Below, in pieces: positions 56,325-64,000 of a stretch of 64,000 nucleotides of DNA (within the stretch, counting starts at the first letter, position 1; every line of letters starts with the position of its first letter). Made by a program: the position numbers and the translations under genes. Below the pieces are notes generated by a model, which was given only the letters and a program-made list of their open reading frames with translations, was not told the DNA's origin and made no database searches. The DNA comes from Pontibacter pamirensis (GTDB lineage: Bacteria > Bacteroidota > Bacteroidia > Cytophagales > Hymenobacteraceae), in the NCBI RefSeq assembly GCF_010015475.1, contig NZ_SSNI01000003.1, positions 186,001 to 250,000 of the forward strand, given 5' to 3'.

Positions 56325-56653
56325 TGGGTGAGTCAATTTAAATCCTGTAATTTTCAAGGGCAAATGTCATACCTACGCATGAGGCGCGCAAGTAGCCAGT
56401 TGAACAAAGTTTCAATTTAATGTACCAACCTGAAAAATACTATCCTTTGCCACCTTTTCACACAAACAATGTCTAAGAGCATGTTTCTTTATTTCATAAC
56501 TATGTATTAACTCATTCATACAACCCACTCCAAACCCTCCAAGGAGGGGAATTTTGCCGGCAGCCAATAAAATGCGCAATACATTTTAAGTAGTTACTTA
56601 AACTCCTCAACCCTCTAACTCCCAAACTCTCTAACCTTCTAACTCTCTAACTC
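56325..56653. other. Intergenic region with pyrimidine-rich octamer repeats
   Basis: Apart from the low-complexity block at 56596-56660, and CTCCAAACCCTCCAAGG near 56530, I see no feature. Confidence 0.5.
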
Positions 56654-56660
56654 CTAATAC
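56596..56660. repeat. Degenerate CTCTAACT-type tandem repeats
   Basis: Units such as CTCTAACTC, CTCTAACCTT and CTCTAACTC follow one another at about 8-9 bp. The block reaches the 3' end of the glycosyltransferase gene (stop at 56654). Confidence 0.6.
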
Positions 56661-57745
56661 TTCCTCCCTTTCCAGGAGATCGAAAGTGGCAGAAAAAAGT
56701 AAAGAATGAGGATAACGGATGTAACCACGAGGTAAATCTCAAAGGCGATGTAAAACCACCAGGGCGCCGACTGGCCCAGCCGCTGCAGGCAAATATGCAC
56801 ATAAAGGCTTTGCAGCAACAGCTTGAATACGAAGATAGCCAATGCCACCCCCACCGAAGTATAAGTAAAAAACGGCAGCAGCACCGGGTAGTAAGCGGAA
56901 TGCAGAATAAAGATGATCGCCATATAGAGTGGCAGGTGCATAGAGCCCCTCATCCAGCGCTTGCGTTGGTGCAGGAAGTCTGTAAAGTGAACAGCAGGTG
57001 TCGAAAGGGCTAAAACACTTTTATCGTAAACGTTCCGAAAATCCCAGCCTTTCTTTATGATGGCGTTGAAAATGGCTATATCCTCGGTAATAGAAAAGCC
57101 AATGCCTTCAAACCCTCCCACACCCTCGTAGGCCTGCCGGCGCAGCAGCATGTTATTGCCCATCGTGGATACAGGTAGCTTCAGGTCCGAGACCACCTGC
57201 ATCAGTCCCAACGCATATAGCCAGTCCATGGCCTGCAGTCTGGCCCAGAAGCTATTTCCTTCTACAGAGGTTATACCAGTCACCACACCCGTGTCTTCCT
57301 TCATCTCCGACAGCATCCCCCGCACCCAATTGGGTGGTACGGCAATGTCGGCATCAGTATAGAAGAAGAAGTCGGAGGTGGCGTGCTTAGCTAGTTGTGC
57401 CAGCACATTCGCTTTTCCTTTTGTGTCTCCTGTGTTCTGCCCAATGGAGATGCAACGGTAGCCGGGCTTGTCTTGAATAAAGGCTTCTACCATGGCATGC
57501 GTGCCATCTGAGGAGTCATCGTCTCCAATAAGCACTTCAATTTTACCGGCAGGGTAATCGAGCGCGGATATAGACTGCAGGCAGCGCAGAATGGTATGTT
57601 CTTCGTTTCGGGCAGCAACTAGAATACTAATGTGCGGCTGGTGCAACTGCTGCAAAGCATAGCGTTTGCGGTTGAAAATCAGCAGGATCAGCAGCGTCAA
57701 GAAAAGTAAAAAATAAAGTATAAAGTAGACTATAGATACAATCAT
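56654..57745 (-). CDS. Membrane glycosyltransferase family 2
   Basis: From ATG 57745 the enzyme has 363 residues: an N-terminal membrane helix (VSIVYFILYFLLFLTLLILL), a GT-A catalytic domain (about 45-270, ISILVAARNEE, VLIGDDDSSDGT, DADI, and QRKRWMRG for the QxxRW motif) and two or three C-terminal helices. Processive GT2 enzymes of this layout build extracellular or cell-wall glycans. Its ATG overlaps the deacetylase stop (ATGA), linking both functions: polymerise, then deacetylate or modify. The acceptor is unknown. Confidence 0.9.
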   Translation of the reverse strand: MIVSIVYFILYFLLFLTLLILLIFNRKRYALQQLHQPHISILVAARNEEHTILRCLQSISALDYPAGKIEVLIGDDDSSDGTHAMVEAFIQDKPGYRCISIGQNTGDTKGKANVLAQLAKHATSDFFFYTDADIAVPPNWVRGMLSEMKEDTGVVTGITSVEGNSFWARLQAMDWLYALGLMQVVSDLKLPVSTMGNNMLLRRQAYEGVGGFEGIGFSITEDIAIFNAIIKKGWDFRNVYDKSVLALSTPAVHFTDFLHQRKRWMRGSMHLPLYMAIIFILHSAYYPVLLPFFTYTSVGVALAIFVFKLLLQSLYVHICLQRLGQSAPWWFYIAFEIYLVVTSVILILYFFLPLSISWKGRKY

Positions 57746-58374
57746 AAGGTGTCGAAGGTATAACCAAGCCGAGCGAAGTGCTCCAGGAATCGCGGCAGGG
57801 CATACATCATATTGCGTTGTGCTTTCAGGCTGTCGTGAAATACGATGATGCTGCCGCTTTGGGTATACTTGATCGCCTTCTTCAGGCACTTTTCCGGGGA
57901 GAGAGAGGCATCATAGTCATTGGTGAGCATGTCCCACATGATGAGTTCATACTCTTTCCTGAGAACAGCTGCCTGTGCTTTGGAAATGCGCCCGTAAGGA
58001 GGTCGGAACAGTTTCGGCTGCTTCCCAGGCTGCAGTTGCTCCAGCACCTGCTGGCATTGCGCCGCATTCTGCAGGTATTCCTCAAATGAAGTCTGCCATC
58101 CTTTCAGGTGATTATGGGTATGGTTTGCCAGGAGGTGCCCCTGCGCCAGTGCCTGCTGTGCTACCTCCGGATGCTTTACAAGGTTCTCCCCCACACAAAA
58201 GAAAGTGGCTTTTGCTCCGTATTTTGACAATTGCTCCAGCACCCAGGACGTCACCTCCGGAATGGGGCCATCATCAAACGTCAGGAAAAGCTTCTTCCCC
58301 TGCCCTGCCCGATGCCAGGTATAGCGCGGCATGAGCTTCTTCAGCAGAAAAGGCGTTTTGTAAAGGCGGATCAA
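57742..58374 (-). CDS. Polysaccharide deacetylase (NodB/CE4 family)
   Basis: With a TTG start at 58374 the protein has 210 residues, beginning near IRLYKTPFLLKKLMPRYTW as expected for relatives; the frame extends further up but without homologous sequence. CE4 motifs are LFLTFDDGP (catalytic base Asp and metal Asp), NHTHNH (metal His), FRPPYG and IVFHDSLKA. It removes N-acetyl groups from a glycan such as peptidoglycan or a polysaccharide made by the coupled glycosyltransferase downstream. Confidence 0.9.
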   Translation of the reverse strand: MIRLYKTPFLLKKLMPRYTWHRAGQGKKLFLTFDDGPIPEVTSWVLEQLSKYGAKATFFCVGENLVKHPEVAQQALAQGHLLANHTHNHLKGWQTSFEEYLQNAAQCQQVLEQLQPGKQPKLFRPPYGRISKAQAAVLRKEYELIMWDMLTNDYDASLSPEKCLKKAIKYTQSGSIIVFHDSLKAQRNMMYALPRFLEHFARLGYTFDTL

Positions 58375-58390
58375 AGTTTGATTGTTGATG

Positions 58391-58469
58391 GCTGAATTGT
58401 TTAATTGTTGTTCATAGACAAGAAGTGATTTTGCCCAAACATGCTGAACCAACAATTAAACAATCCAGC
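58391..58469. repeat. Long inverted repeat between phosphatase and deacetylase genes
   Basis: The left arm (58391-58414) and right arm (about 58445-58469) are reverse complements over about 24 bp apart from two differences, both containing ATTGTTTAATTGTTG. The approximately 30-bp loop is unique. It may be a transcript-processing hairpin or a repetitive intergenic element. Confidence 0.6.
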
Positions 58470-58485
58470 AATTTAACAATGTAAT

Positions 58486-59709
58486 TTACTTAAACCGGCA
58501 GGAGAGCAGCGTGATGTCGTCGTTGAAGCTGACCTCTTCGTTGTAGAGGTTTATTTCGCGGAGCAGTTGCAGGTGCATCATTTTGGAACTCAGAAAGCGG
58601 TTGCGCTTCAGGAACTCAATGGTGCCTTCGATACCGAATTCTGCCTCGTCTTCATCAAAAACCTCTGTTAGGCCGTCGGTGTAGCAAAGCAGCACCGCAT
58701 TTTTGGGCACCGTTACTTTGGCAACTGACATAAAAGGCAGCACATCGAACACCCCTAGCATGGTACAGCCCTCGTTCAGGAGCAGGTGCGAGTTGTTTTC
58801 GTACAGCAGTATGGGTGCATTGTGGCCGGCATTTACATAGGTAAGCTCGCGGGTCTGCCGGTTGTAAAGCGCCAGAAAGGTAGTGATGAACTTTTCGGCA
58901 ATCGCATTGCGGTAGATCAGGTTGTTGAGCTCCGCCACCACCGTATTCAAATCTGAGGTCTGTCGGAGTATGGTTCGCAGGCCAGCCTGAAAGTTCGACA
59001 TCAGCAGGGAGGCAGGAACCCCTTTCCCCGACACATCGGCCACGCAAAACAGGAACTGGTCCTGGTCTATTTCAATATAATCATAGTAATCGCCCCCGAT
59101 AGAAGAATGGGGTATATAACTGGCATGTATGGCTACGTCGGCATCGTTCGGCAGCGACTTCGGGAACAGCATCGTCTGTACCTCACGGGCAATCTCAATC
59201 TCCCTTCGGATAGACTCCTGCGCCAGCCGTTGCCGCGCCATCTTGTGGTTTTCAATGGCTACCAGCATAATATTACTCACCGTCTGCACAAAGCCCAGGG
59301 CGCCTAAGTTGTGATAGTAAGGCTGGATCTTGCCAATCATGACGAAGGCCAGCACTTTGCCGTTGTGCACAATCGGAATCACGATATCAAAGGTGCGCCA
59401 CTTCTTGTCTACATGCAGCTTAGCCGTCTTCGTTATCTCTCTAATATTCTGGATGGCATCCGGAAGCTGTTGCTTGGTGAAATCCTGCTCGGTACCGAAA
59501 CACACCTTACACTCCCAACTTTCATCGTGTACAAAGAGCACTAAGCGGCTGATCTGCAGCTGTGCCAGCAGCGTGAACCGATATATCTTGTACAGCGCCG
59601 GCTCCGGCAGGTTATCGTTGATTGCCTGCGTGATTTCAAGAAGAGCTGAAAGCTCCAATTTCTTCAGATTCAGTTCCTGCTGTGTATTCGGTGTAGTAAT
59701 ATCAGGCAT
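58486..59709 (-). CDS. PP2C-type SpoIIE-domain serine phosphatase with GAF-like sensor
   Basis: Starting at ATG 59709 the protein has 407 residues. A helical linker leads into a GAF-like domain (about 50-175), then a coiled-coil segment (RREIEIAREVQTMLFP) and a SpoIIE/RsbU phosphatase domain (about 200-405, GGDYYDYIEI, VADVSGKGVPASLLM, NAGHNAPIL, YTDGLTEV, FNDDITLLSCR). The metal-binding Asp residues are all present. It would dephosphorylate an anti-sigma-antagonist-type protein, but no STAS or anti-sigma gene lies beside it. Confidence 0.92.
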   Translation of the reverse strand: MPDITTPNTQQELNLKKLELSALLEITQAINDNLPEPALYKIYRFTLLAQLQISRLVLFVHDESWECKVCFGTEQDFTKQQLPDAIQNIREITKTAKLHVDKKWRTFDIVIPIVHNGKVLAFVMIGKIQPYYHNLGALGFVQTVSNIMLVAIENHKMARQRLAQESIRREIEIAREVQTMLFPKSLPNDADVAIHASYIPHSSIGGDYYDYIEIDQDQFLFCVADVSGKGVPASLLMSNFQAGLRTILRQTSDLNTVVAELNNLIYRNAIAEKFITTFLALYNRQTRELTYVNAGHNAPILLYENNSHLLLNEGCTMLGVFDVLPFMSVAKVTVPKNAVLLCYTDGLTEVFDEDEAEFGIEGTIEFLKRNRFLSSKMMHLQLLREINLYNEEVSFNDDITLLSCRFK

Positions 59710-59981
59710 TTGAACTCGTGATTTTTGAATCATACGTATCGCGGAGGCCACAGCTTAAATTGCTCAAAGCTACAACCATTCTACTGATGTATATACCCGG
59801 TAAAACTACTAAAAAAAGATTAGCCCCGGCATCAAACATGCAAAAACCTTCCCGCTTCGTTCAAAGAGATCCAATTTTAACTGTAGCTGAGCGCCTGGGG
59901 CTTTGAAAAAGCTCCGCCACGGCCGACTCTTGTGCAAAAAGTAAGGGATTAAGGTGCTGTGCCTGTGCCAGGAAAAACGCT

Positions 59982-60239
59982 TTAAACAGAGTTGTGCACG
60001 ACCAGGCCTGCCTTGGTCGCCAGAAAATAGTAGTCCTGGCAATGCTGACCGAAACTTGCCGCATCGTATTCATGCTCTGTATCCTGATCAGGGTAAAGGA
60101 TTTTAACATAGCCCTGCTTTATCAGCGACTGCAGCGCAGCGCAAAGCTCCGCATCGGAGAGAGAGAGGGTGCTTTTGAGATCAGGGAAAGACACTACAAA
60201 ATACAGTTCGTCCAGTACGTCGAATTCGTTATCGCTCAT
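59982..60239 (-). CDS. Small cytoplasmic protein coupled to glycosyltransferase operon
   Basis: This 85-residue acidic protein has a winged-helix-like look (STLSLSDAELCAALQSLIKQGYVKILYP, then YYFLATKAGLVVHNSV). It has no signal peptide. Its ATG overlaps the stop of the upstream glycosyltransferase (ATGA), and that gene is coupled the same way to the flippase-like gene, so all three are one transcript. No family is recognised; a regulatory or adaptor role for the glycan pathway is only a suggestion. Confidence 0.75.
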   Translation of the reverse strand: MSDNEFDVLDELYFVVSFPDLKSTLSLSDAELCAALQSLIKQGYVKILYPDQDTEHEYDAASFGQHCQDYYFLATKAGLVVHNSV

Positions 60240-61369
60240 GAGTTACGGATTATTCTTCCTTTCCAGCGGTAGCGGCCCAGTAGGCCACAGGTACCGGTAA
60301 ACACCACGTAGGGCACGTATACCAGTTGCAGCGGCAGCATATACCACAGGTACCTGCGTTTGCCTAAAAAGCCGAGTACGCGTTTTAAAAATAAGAAATC
60401 AACAGCAAATTTGGCAACGTATGCCCCTATAAAAACCCACAAGGAGAGGCTGCCGGTTATAACGAGCGGGATTGTCAGGAACAGCAGGAAGTTGACCAGA
60501 AAAACAACCACGGCAATCAACTGCACCGGGATGCTTTGGTACGACTTCCATTTACTGGCCCACCTCACCCGCTGATACACAAAGGAAATCAGTGTTTTAC
60601 ATGCTGCTGTATAAACAATTGCTTTACTGTTTTTGAGAAAGGTTACTCTGCCCGGATACTGCTCATGCACCTTGTGCAGCAGGAATTCATCGTCGCCGCT
60701 GGCGATGCCTTCGTTGCCGGCAAAGCCCGCCACACTGTCAAATATATCCTTGCGGTAGGCTAGATTAGCCCCGTTGCACATGTTAGGCTCTCCCACACCG
60801 ATAGAGGCCCCGCCAATCCCGATCAGGCTGGAGAACTCCACCAGCTGCATCTTCTCAAAAGTTGAATTGGTTTGATGAAAGCTTACAGGCCCGCTGATGA
60901 AGTAAGGCTGCTGCATTCGGTATACGTATGCATACTGCCGCAGCCACTCCGGGCCTACCCGGCAGTCGCCGTCTGTGAATACCAGAAGCTCCCCCTGTGC
61001 CAGTTCCACCCCTTTCTGCACCCCGGCTTTTTTCAGCTGCATGGCGGGGTAATCCTTCAGCTGCAGCAGCCTGATACTCATTGTGGAACCTGCTTTGTAT
61101 TCATTTACAAGTTCAACGGTATTATCCTCTGAATGATCGTCCACTACCAGCACCTCCAGAAGCTCTTTCGGATACTGCTGGGCCTCCAGGTCTTGCAACA
61201 GCAGCAGGATATTTCTCGCCTCGTTCCGCACAGGTATGATAACGGAAAGCCTGACATCCGGGATATAGGTGTCAGGAGCATCAGAGACAGGCAAATCCTG
61301 CCAGGCACCCCAGCGGCGCAGGATAATCCAGGCGTAAGACAGCAGGGCAACAGCGAGCAACCAAATCAT
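60236..61369 (-). CDS. Membrane glycosyltransferase family 2
   Basis: The 377-residue enzyme has an N-terminal helix, a GT-A domain (LSVIIPVRNEARN, VLVVDDHSEDNT, FTDGDCRVGPEW, ASGDDEFLLHKV, QRVRWASKW) and a C-terminal cluster of three to four helices. It is related in layout, not closely in sequence, to the enzyme at 56654-57745. Coupling by ATGA overlap to the flippase-like gene upstream and the small gene downstream suggests synthesis and export of a lipid-linked or surface glycan. Confidence 0.9.
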   Translation of the reverse strand: MIWLLAVALLSYAWIILRRWGAWQDLPVSDAPDTYIPDVRLSVIIPVRNEARNILLLLQDLEAQQYPKELLEVLVVDDHSEDNTVELVNEYKAGSTMSIRLLQLKDYPAMQLKKAGVQKGVELAQGELLVFTDGDCRVGPEWLRQYAYVYRMQQPYFISGPVSFHQTNSTFEKMQLVEFSSLIGIGGASIGVGEPNMCNGANLAYRKDIFDSVAGFAGNEGIASGDDEFLLHKVHEQYPGRVTFLKNSKAIVYTAACKTLISFVYQRVRWASKWKSYQSIPVQLIAVVVFLVNFLLFLTIPLVITGSLSLWVFIGAYVAKFAVDFLFLKRVLGFLGKRRYLWYMLPLQLVYVPYVVFTGTCGLLGRYRWKGRIIRNS

Positions 61370-62355
61370 GCCGCCACTCCCTTCTTCAATAGCCTGAGGC
61401 GCAGCACAAAAATCACTCCTACCGCACTTGGCACCGCAATGTTAAGTAGCCATAGGCTAAGGCTGGCACTAAGCACCTGCAGGCGCACCTGCCCCAATAA
61501 CCCAAACAGGTACATGGCTGAGAGTTCCCGCACACCAAGGTCAGAGAGCAGGCTAACGGAGGGCACTACAGATTTGAGGAAGAAAGTGCCGGATACGCCG
61601 CTGATGTATTCCAGCGGGCTCAGTTGCACCCCAAACAGCACCAGCAAAAGCACAAACTGAAGCAGGAACACGAAATAACGGCCCAGCGAAAGCAACAGTA
61701 CCCGCGTCATCTCCTGCGTACTGTAGTCTGACATCACATCAATATATCGCACGAACTTCTGCAGCGGCCTGATAGACGCCACTACAGCCACCATGGCACT
61801 TGCATTGTAAAGCAGAAGCATCACAGCAACATTAAGCCCCATCAACAGGAACATAACACTCAAAGAAACAGCGGGATACTGCAACCAGTAAAAGTGAAAG
61901 ATGAAGTACGCCAGACCTAGCGAACCAGCTAGAATTGTAGCTACTAACTGACAAAACCTGCCGATAAAGATGGCTCCGATCGCTCCTAAGCGCTCCTGGC
62001 TCTTTAGCTCCAGCACACGCCCGGCATAGTCGCCGAGGCGATTCGGGGTAATAAAGCCTAGGGTGAGCCCCACCATCACAGCACGGTAAGCCCGCAGGAA
62101 AGAAATCTCTTCGATTTTCTGTCCCAGCAACTGCCATTTTCTGGCCTCAAACCCCCAGTTAACCGGTATGAGTATAGCCGAAATAATTACCAGGAAACGG
62201 AGCGGGCTCTGCCATGCATTCCGTAGGATGCTGCCCCAGGTCAGGAAGGTGTCCGGGGCAGTGAAGACGGTATAATAGAGCAGGTAGAACGTAAGCAGCA
62301 CGACCAGCGCCTTACCTAAGAGCAAAAGGAATTTTTTATTGCGATTGATGTTCAA
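61366..62355 (-). CDS. Flippase-like integral membrane protein (LPG synthase TM/UPF0104 family)
   Basis: This 329-residue protein has about eight membrane helices and the family motif GFITPNRLGDYAGRVLELKS near residue 100, where the Asn-Arg-Gly-Asp block is the family hallmark. Relatives act as lysyl-phosphatidylglycerol synthase membrane domains or as putative lipid or glycolipid flippases. It is first in the ATGA-coupled operon and its start is 25 bp from the divergent ruvC. Confidence 0.88.
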   Translation of the reverse strand: MNINRNKKFLLLLGKALVVLLTFYLLYYTVFTAPDTFLTWGSILRNAWQSPLRFLVIISAILIPVNWGFEARKWQLLGQKIEEISFLRAYRAVMVGLTLGFITPNRLGDYAGRVLELKSQERLGAIGAIFIGRFCQLVATILAGSLGLAYFIFHFYWLQYPAVSLSVMFLLMGLNVAVMLLLYNASAMVAVVASIRPLQKFVRYIDVMSDYSTQEMTRVLLLSLGRYFVFLLQFVLLLVLFGVQLSPLEYISGVSGTFFLKSVVPSVSLLSDLGVRELSAMYLFGLLGQVRLQVLSASLSLWLLNIAVPSAVGVIFVLRLRLLKKGVAA

Positions 62356-62373
62356 GATAATGTCTTAATTTTG
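62345..62373 (+). promoter_or_regulatory. Probable ruvC promoter (TTG-N18-TAATTTTG)
   Basis: TAATTTTG at 62366-62373 fits the Bacteroidota -7 consensus TAnnTTTG, with a TTG 18 bp upstream (62345-62347). The -7 box ends 7 bp before the ruvC ATG, implying a very short or absent leader. The -33 part overlaps the divergent flippase-like gene start. Confidence 0.5.
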
Positions 62374-62380
62374 CAGACCT

Positions 62381-62953
62381 ATGGCTTTCTCTTCCGCACT
62401 ACCCCCTAACAAGTTTATTCTTGGCATTGACCCCGGCACACAGGTTATGGGCTATGCCCTTATTGAAGTGACAGGTTCTAAGGTGCAGGTGGTACAATAT
62501 GGTGTTATTCACCTGAAGAGCTACAGTAACCACGCCATCAAGTTAAAGAAAATTTTTGACCGCATGATACAACTCATCGACGAGTACCTCCCCGACGAGC
62601 TGGCCATTGAGTCGCCTTTCTATGGCACAAACGTACAAAGTATGCTGAAGTTGGGTCGGGCTCAAGGCGTTGCCATTGCCGCTGCCCTCTCCCGCGACAT
62701 CCCATACGTGGAGTACGCCCCAAAAAAAATAAAACAGTCTATTACGGGCAACGGAAACGCCTCAAAAGAACAGGTGGCCAGTATGCTGATGCAGATCCTC
62801 AAAATACAGGACGCTCCAAAGCTTCTTGATGCATCCGATGCTTTAGGCGTGGCTCTCTGCCACCACTATCAGAAAGGGAACAACGCCAAGCAGGGTGGCA
62901 AGTCCTGGAAAGCCTTCCTGACGGACAACCCGGAGCGGCTGGCTGGCAAGTAA
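62381..62953 (+). CDS. ruvC: RuvC Holliday-junction endonuclease
   Basis: The 190-residue protein has the RNase H-like acidic residues: Asp17 in LGIDPGTQVMGYA, Glu77 in LAIESPF, and the last pair in LLDASDALGVALCH. It also has FYGTNVQSMLKLGRAQGV, conserved in RuvC. It resolves Holliday junctions with RuvAB. The C-terminal tail (KQGGKSWKAFLTDNPERL) is the extension common in Bacteroidota. It is complete. Confidence 0.97.
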   Translation: MAFSSALPPNKFILGIDPGTQVMGYALIEVTGSKVQVVQYGVIHLKSYSNHAIKLKKIFDRMIQLIDEYLPDELAIESPFYGTNVQSMLKLGRAQGVAIAAALSRDIPYVEYAPKKIKQSITGNGNASKEQVASMLMQILKIQDAPKLLDASDALGVALCHHYQKGNNAKQGGKSWKAFLTDNPERLAGK

Positions 62954-63455
62954 GCATTCCGGCTCCCAAAGGCTTGTACTAAGTCACGCATCCGGTTCTT
63001 GCCCAGAAGCATTTAGCGTAACAGCCCCTCTCATACCCCTCCATTCTTACTAATCGGGAAAATCGGGGATACCTCTATTGGCCAGTGAGCCATCTGTACC
63101 TCTGGATGCCTACCAACACCAGGCCAACACCAGGCCTCACAGTTATCATCTACAAACAACAAGGCAGCCCTCTTTCTTGAGAAACAGGTTTATGCTGGCC
63201 AGCAGGTAACATCAAGGCAGTGCATACGTTAGGTTTGGTAAAAACAAAACTTTAGCATTACCTTGTCGGCTTTTCGCTCTATCATTTCAGCCATAGATAA
63301 ATTTCTATTACTTTTACGCTATTTCATAATCAGCCGGTATCTTTCAAACCCTGCGCTTCGCTCGTGTCGTATGTGGAGTTAAGTCTTTTGGAAGAGTATC
63401 CCTAATGACTGGTTTCAGTAAAATCTGATTAGAACCGGTTTCACAAGACAGCTAA
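62954..63455. other. Intergenic region, short direct repeats only
   Basis: This 502-bp gap has two adjacent copies of CCAACACCAGG (about 63113-63134). I see no gene, RNA or terminator. Confidence 0.5.
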
Positions 63456-64000
63456 ATGGATCAAAGCAATAATAAGACAGAAAATAACACCCGAACGCGC
63501 CGCTACTTCATTTCCAGAAGAGTAGACCGTTTTTTTATGGAGGTTTACCGGGTCTGGGCTTTTAATGCCCGCTTTTTCAGGGAGGTATTCTTTCCACCGT
63601 ACGAGTTCAGAGAGGTTATCAAGCAGTGCTATGAAGTAGGAGTCCGGTCATTGCCGCTCATTTCCATTACAGGCTTTATCATCGGAATCGTATTCACGAA
63701 CCAGTCCCGGCCCTCACTGGCTGACTTTGGGGCTACATCGTTGCTGCCTGCTCTTATTTCGGTTGCCATTGTAAGAGCCATGGGCCCGCTGGTTACCGCC
63801 ATAATTGCTGCTGGCAGGGTTGGCTCCAGCATAGGAGCTGAATTGGGCTCTATGCGCGTGACCGAGCAGATTGATGCCATGGAGGTGTCGGCCACCAATC
63901 CTTTTAAGTTCCTGGTAGTAACGCGGGTGCTGGCTACCACCTTCATGATTCCGGCCCTAACCATGTATACGACACTGGTTTCTTTGTTGGGAGGTTATCT
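63456..64000 (+). CDS. MlaE-type ABC transporter permease, N-terminal part (runs off the window)
   Basis: The frame is open from ATG 63456 to the window end (181 codons). After an N-terminal charged segment and an amphipathic helix (EVYRVWAFNARFFREVFFPPYEFREV), it matches MlaE: LPLISITGFIIGIVFTNQSRPSL, LLPALISVAIVRAMGPLVTAIIAAGRVGSSIGAELGSMRVTEQIDAMEV. This permease works with an MlaF ATPase and MlaD-type protein to move phospholipid between membranes. About the first 70% of a typical protein is present. Confidence 0.93.
   Translation, partial: MDQSNNKTENNTRTRRYFISRRVDRFFMEVYRVWAFNARFFREVFFPPYEFREVIKQCYEVGVRSLPLISITGFIIGIVFTNQSRPSLADFGATSLLPALISVAIVRAMGPLVTAIIAAGRVGSSIGAELGSMRVTEQIDAMEVSATNPFKFLVVTRVLATTFMIPALTMYTTLVSLLGGY

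Overview
The window looks like chromosomal DNA of a saccharolytic member of the Bacteroidota, most likely Cytophagales/Hymenobacteraceae and Pontibacter-like. The evidence is a SusC-type TonB receptor, two hybrid two-component systems (HTCS) ending in AraC domains, a type 9 secretion (T9SS) C-terminal sorting domain, TAnnTTTG-type -7 promoter boxes and dense CAZyme clusters. The genus is an inference from gene content only.

Layout. (1) 1-7120 is a probable fructan utilisation locus on the minus strand: an HTCS with a sugar-binding-protein sensor, a sugar porter, fructokinase and the first 483 codons of a SusC. (2) 7.4-12.6 kb is a graveyard of decayed genes and mobile remnants (DUF3800-like pseudogene, tyrosine recombinase tail, IS110 tail, MITE-like element), with two transferred-looking alpha/beta hydrolases. 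(3) 12.7-29 kb is a xylan/arabinoxylan cluster on the minus strand: GH10, GH97, acetyl esterase, secreted VOC protein, two GH43, a small cytoplasmic protein, Zn-dehydrogenase, GH95, GH51 and a CE1-type esterase. Its probable sensor, a 1369-residue beta-propeller HTCS, faces away from it at 29.4-33.6 kb. No SusC/SusD pair lies inside this cluster. (4) 33.7-50 kb is mixed: a protein made only of eight helicase-associated domains, small membrane and zinc-ribbon proteins, an S41 peptidase, a phosphotriesterase-family lipoprotein, a zinc-peptidase lipoprotein, a GH28 pectinase, a T9SS-exported repeat protein, and more decayed genes and IS pieces. (5) 50.4-54.4 kb is a small island at a tRNA-Ser(GGA) gene, bounded by two copies of an approximately 310-bp repeat that each carry an integrase start. 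(6) 54.5-64 kb is a stable core: ansA, tatD, glycosyltransferases, a polysaccharide deacetylase, a SpoIIE-type phosphatase, a flippase-like protein, ruvC and the start of an MlaE-type permease.

The most interesting signal is regulatory. Three separate sites (14.6, 27.7 and 36.0 kb) share one promoter architecture: palindromic TGTWACA boxes repeated at exactly 21-bp intervals, ending 29-30 bp upstream of a leftward TAnnTTTG box. Two of them sit in front of GH51 and the GH10 operon; the third is an orphan. A different array, TGTATCA at 19-bp intervals, precedes the fructan transporter operon. I infer these are operators of the two HTCS regulators.
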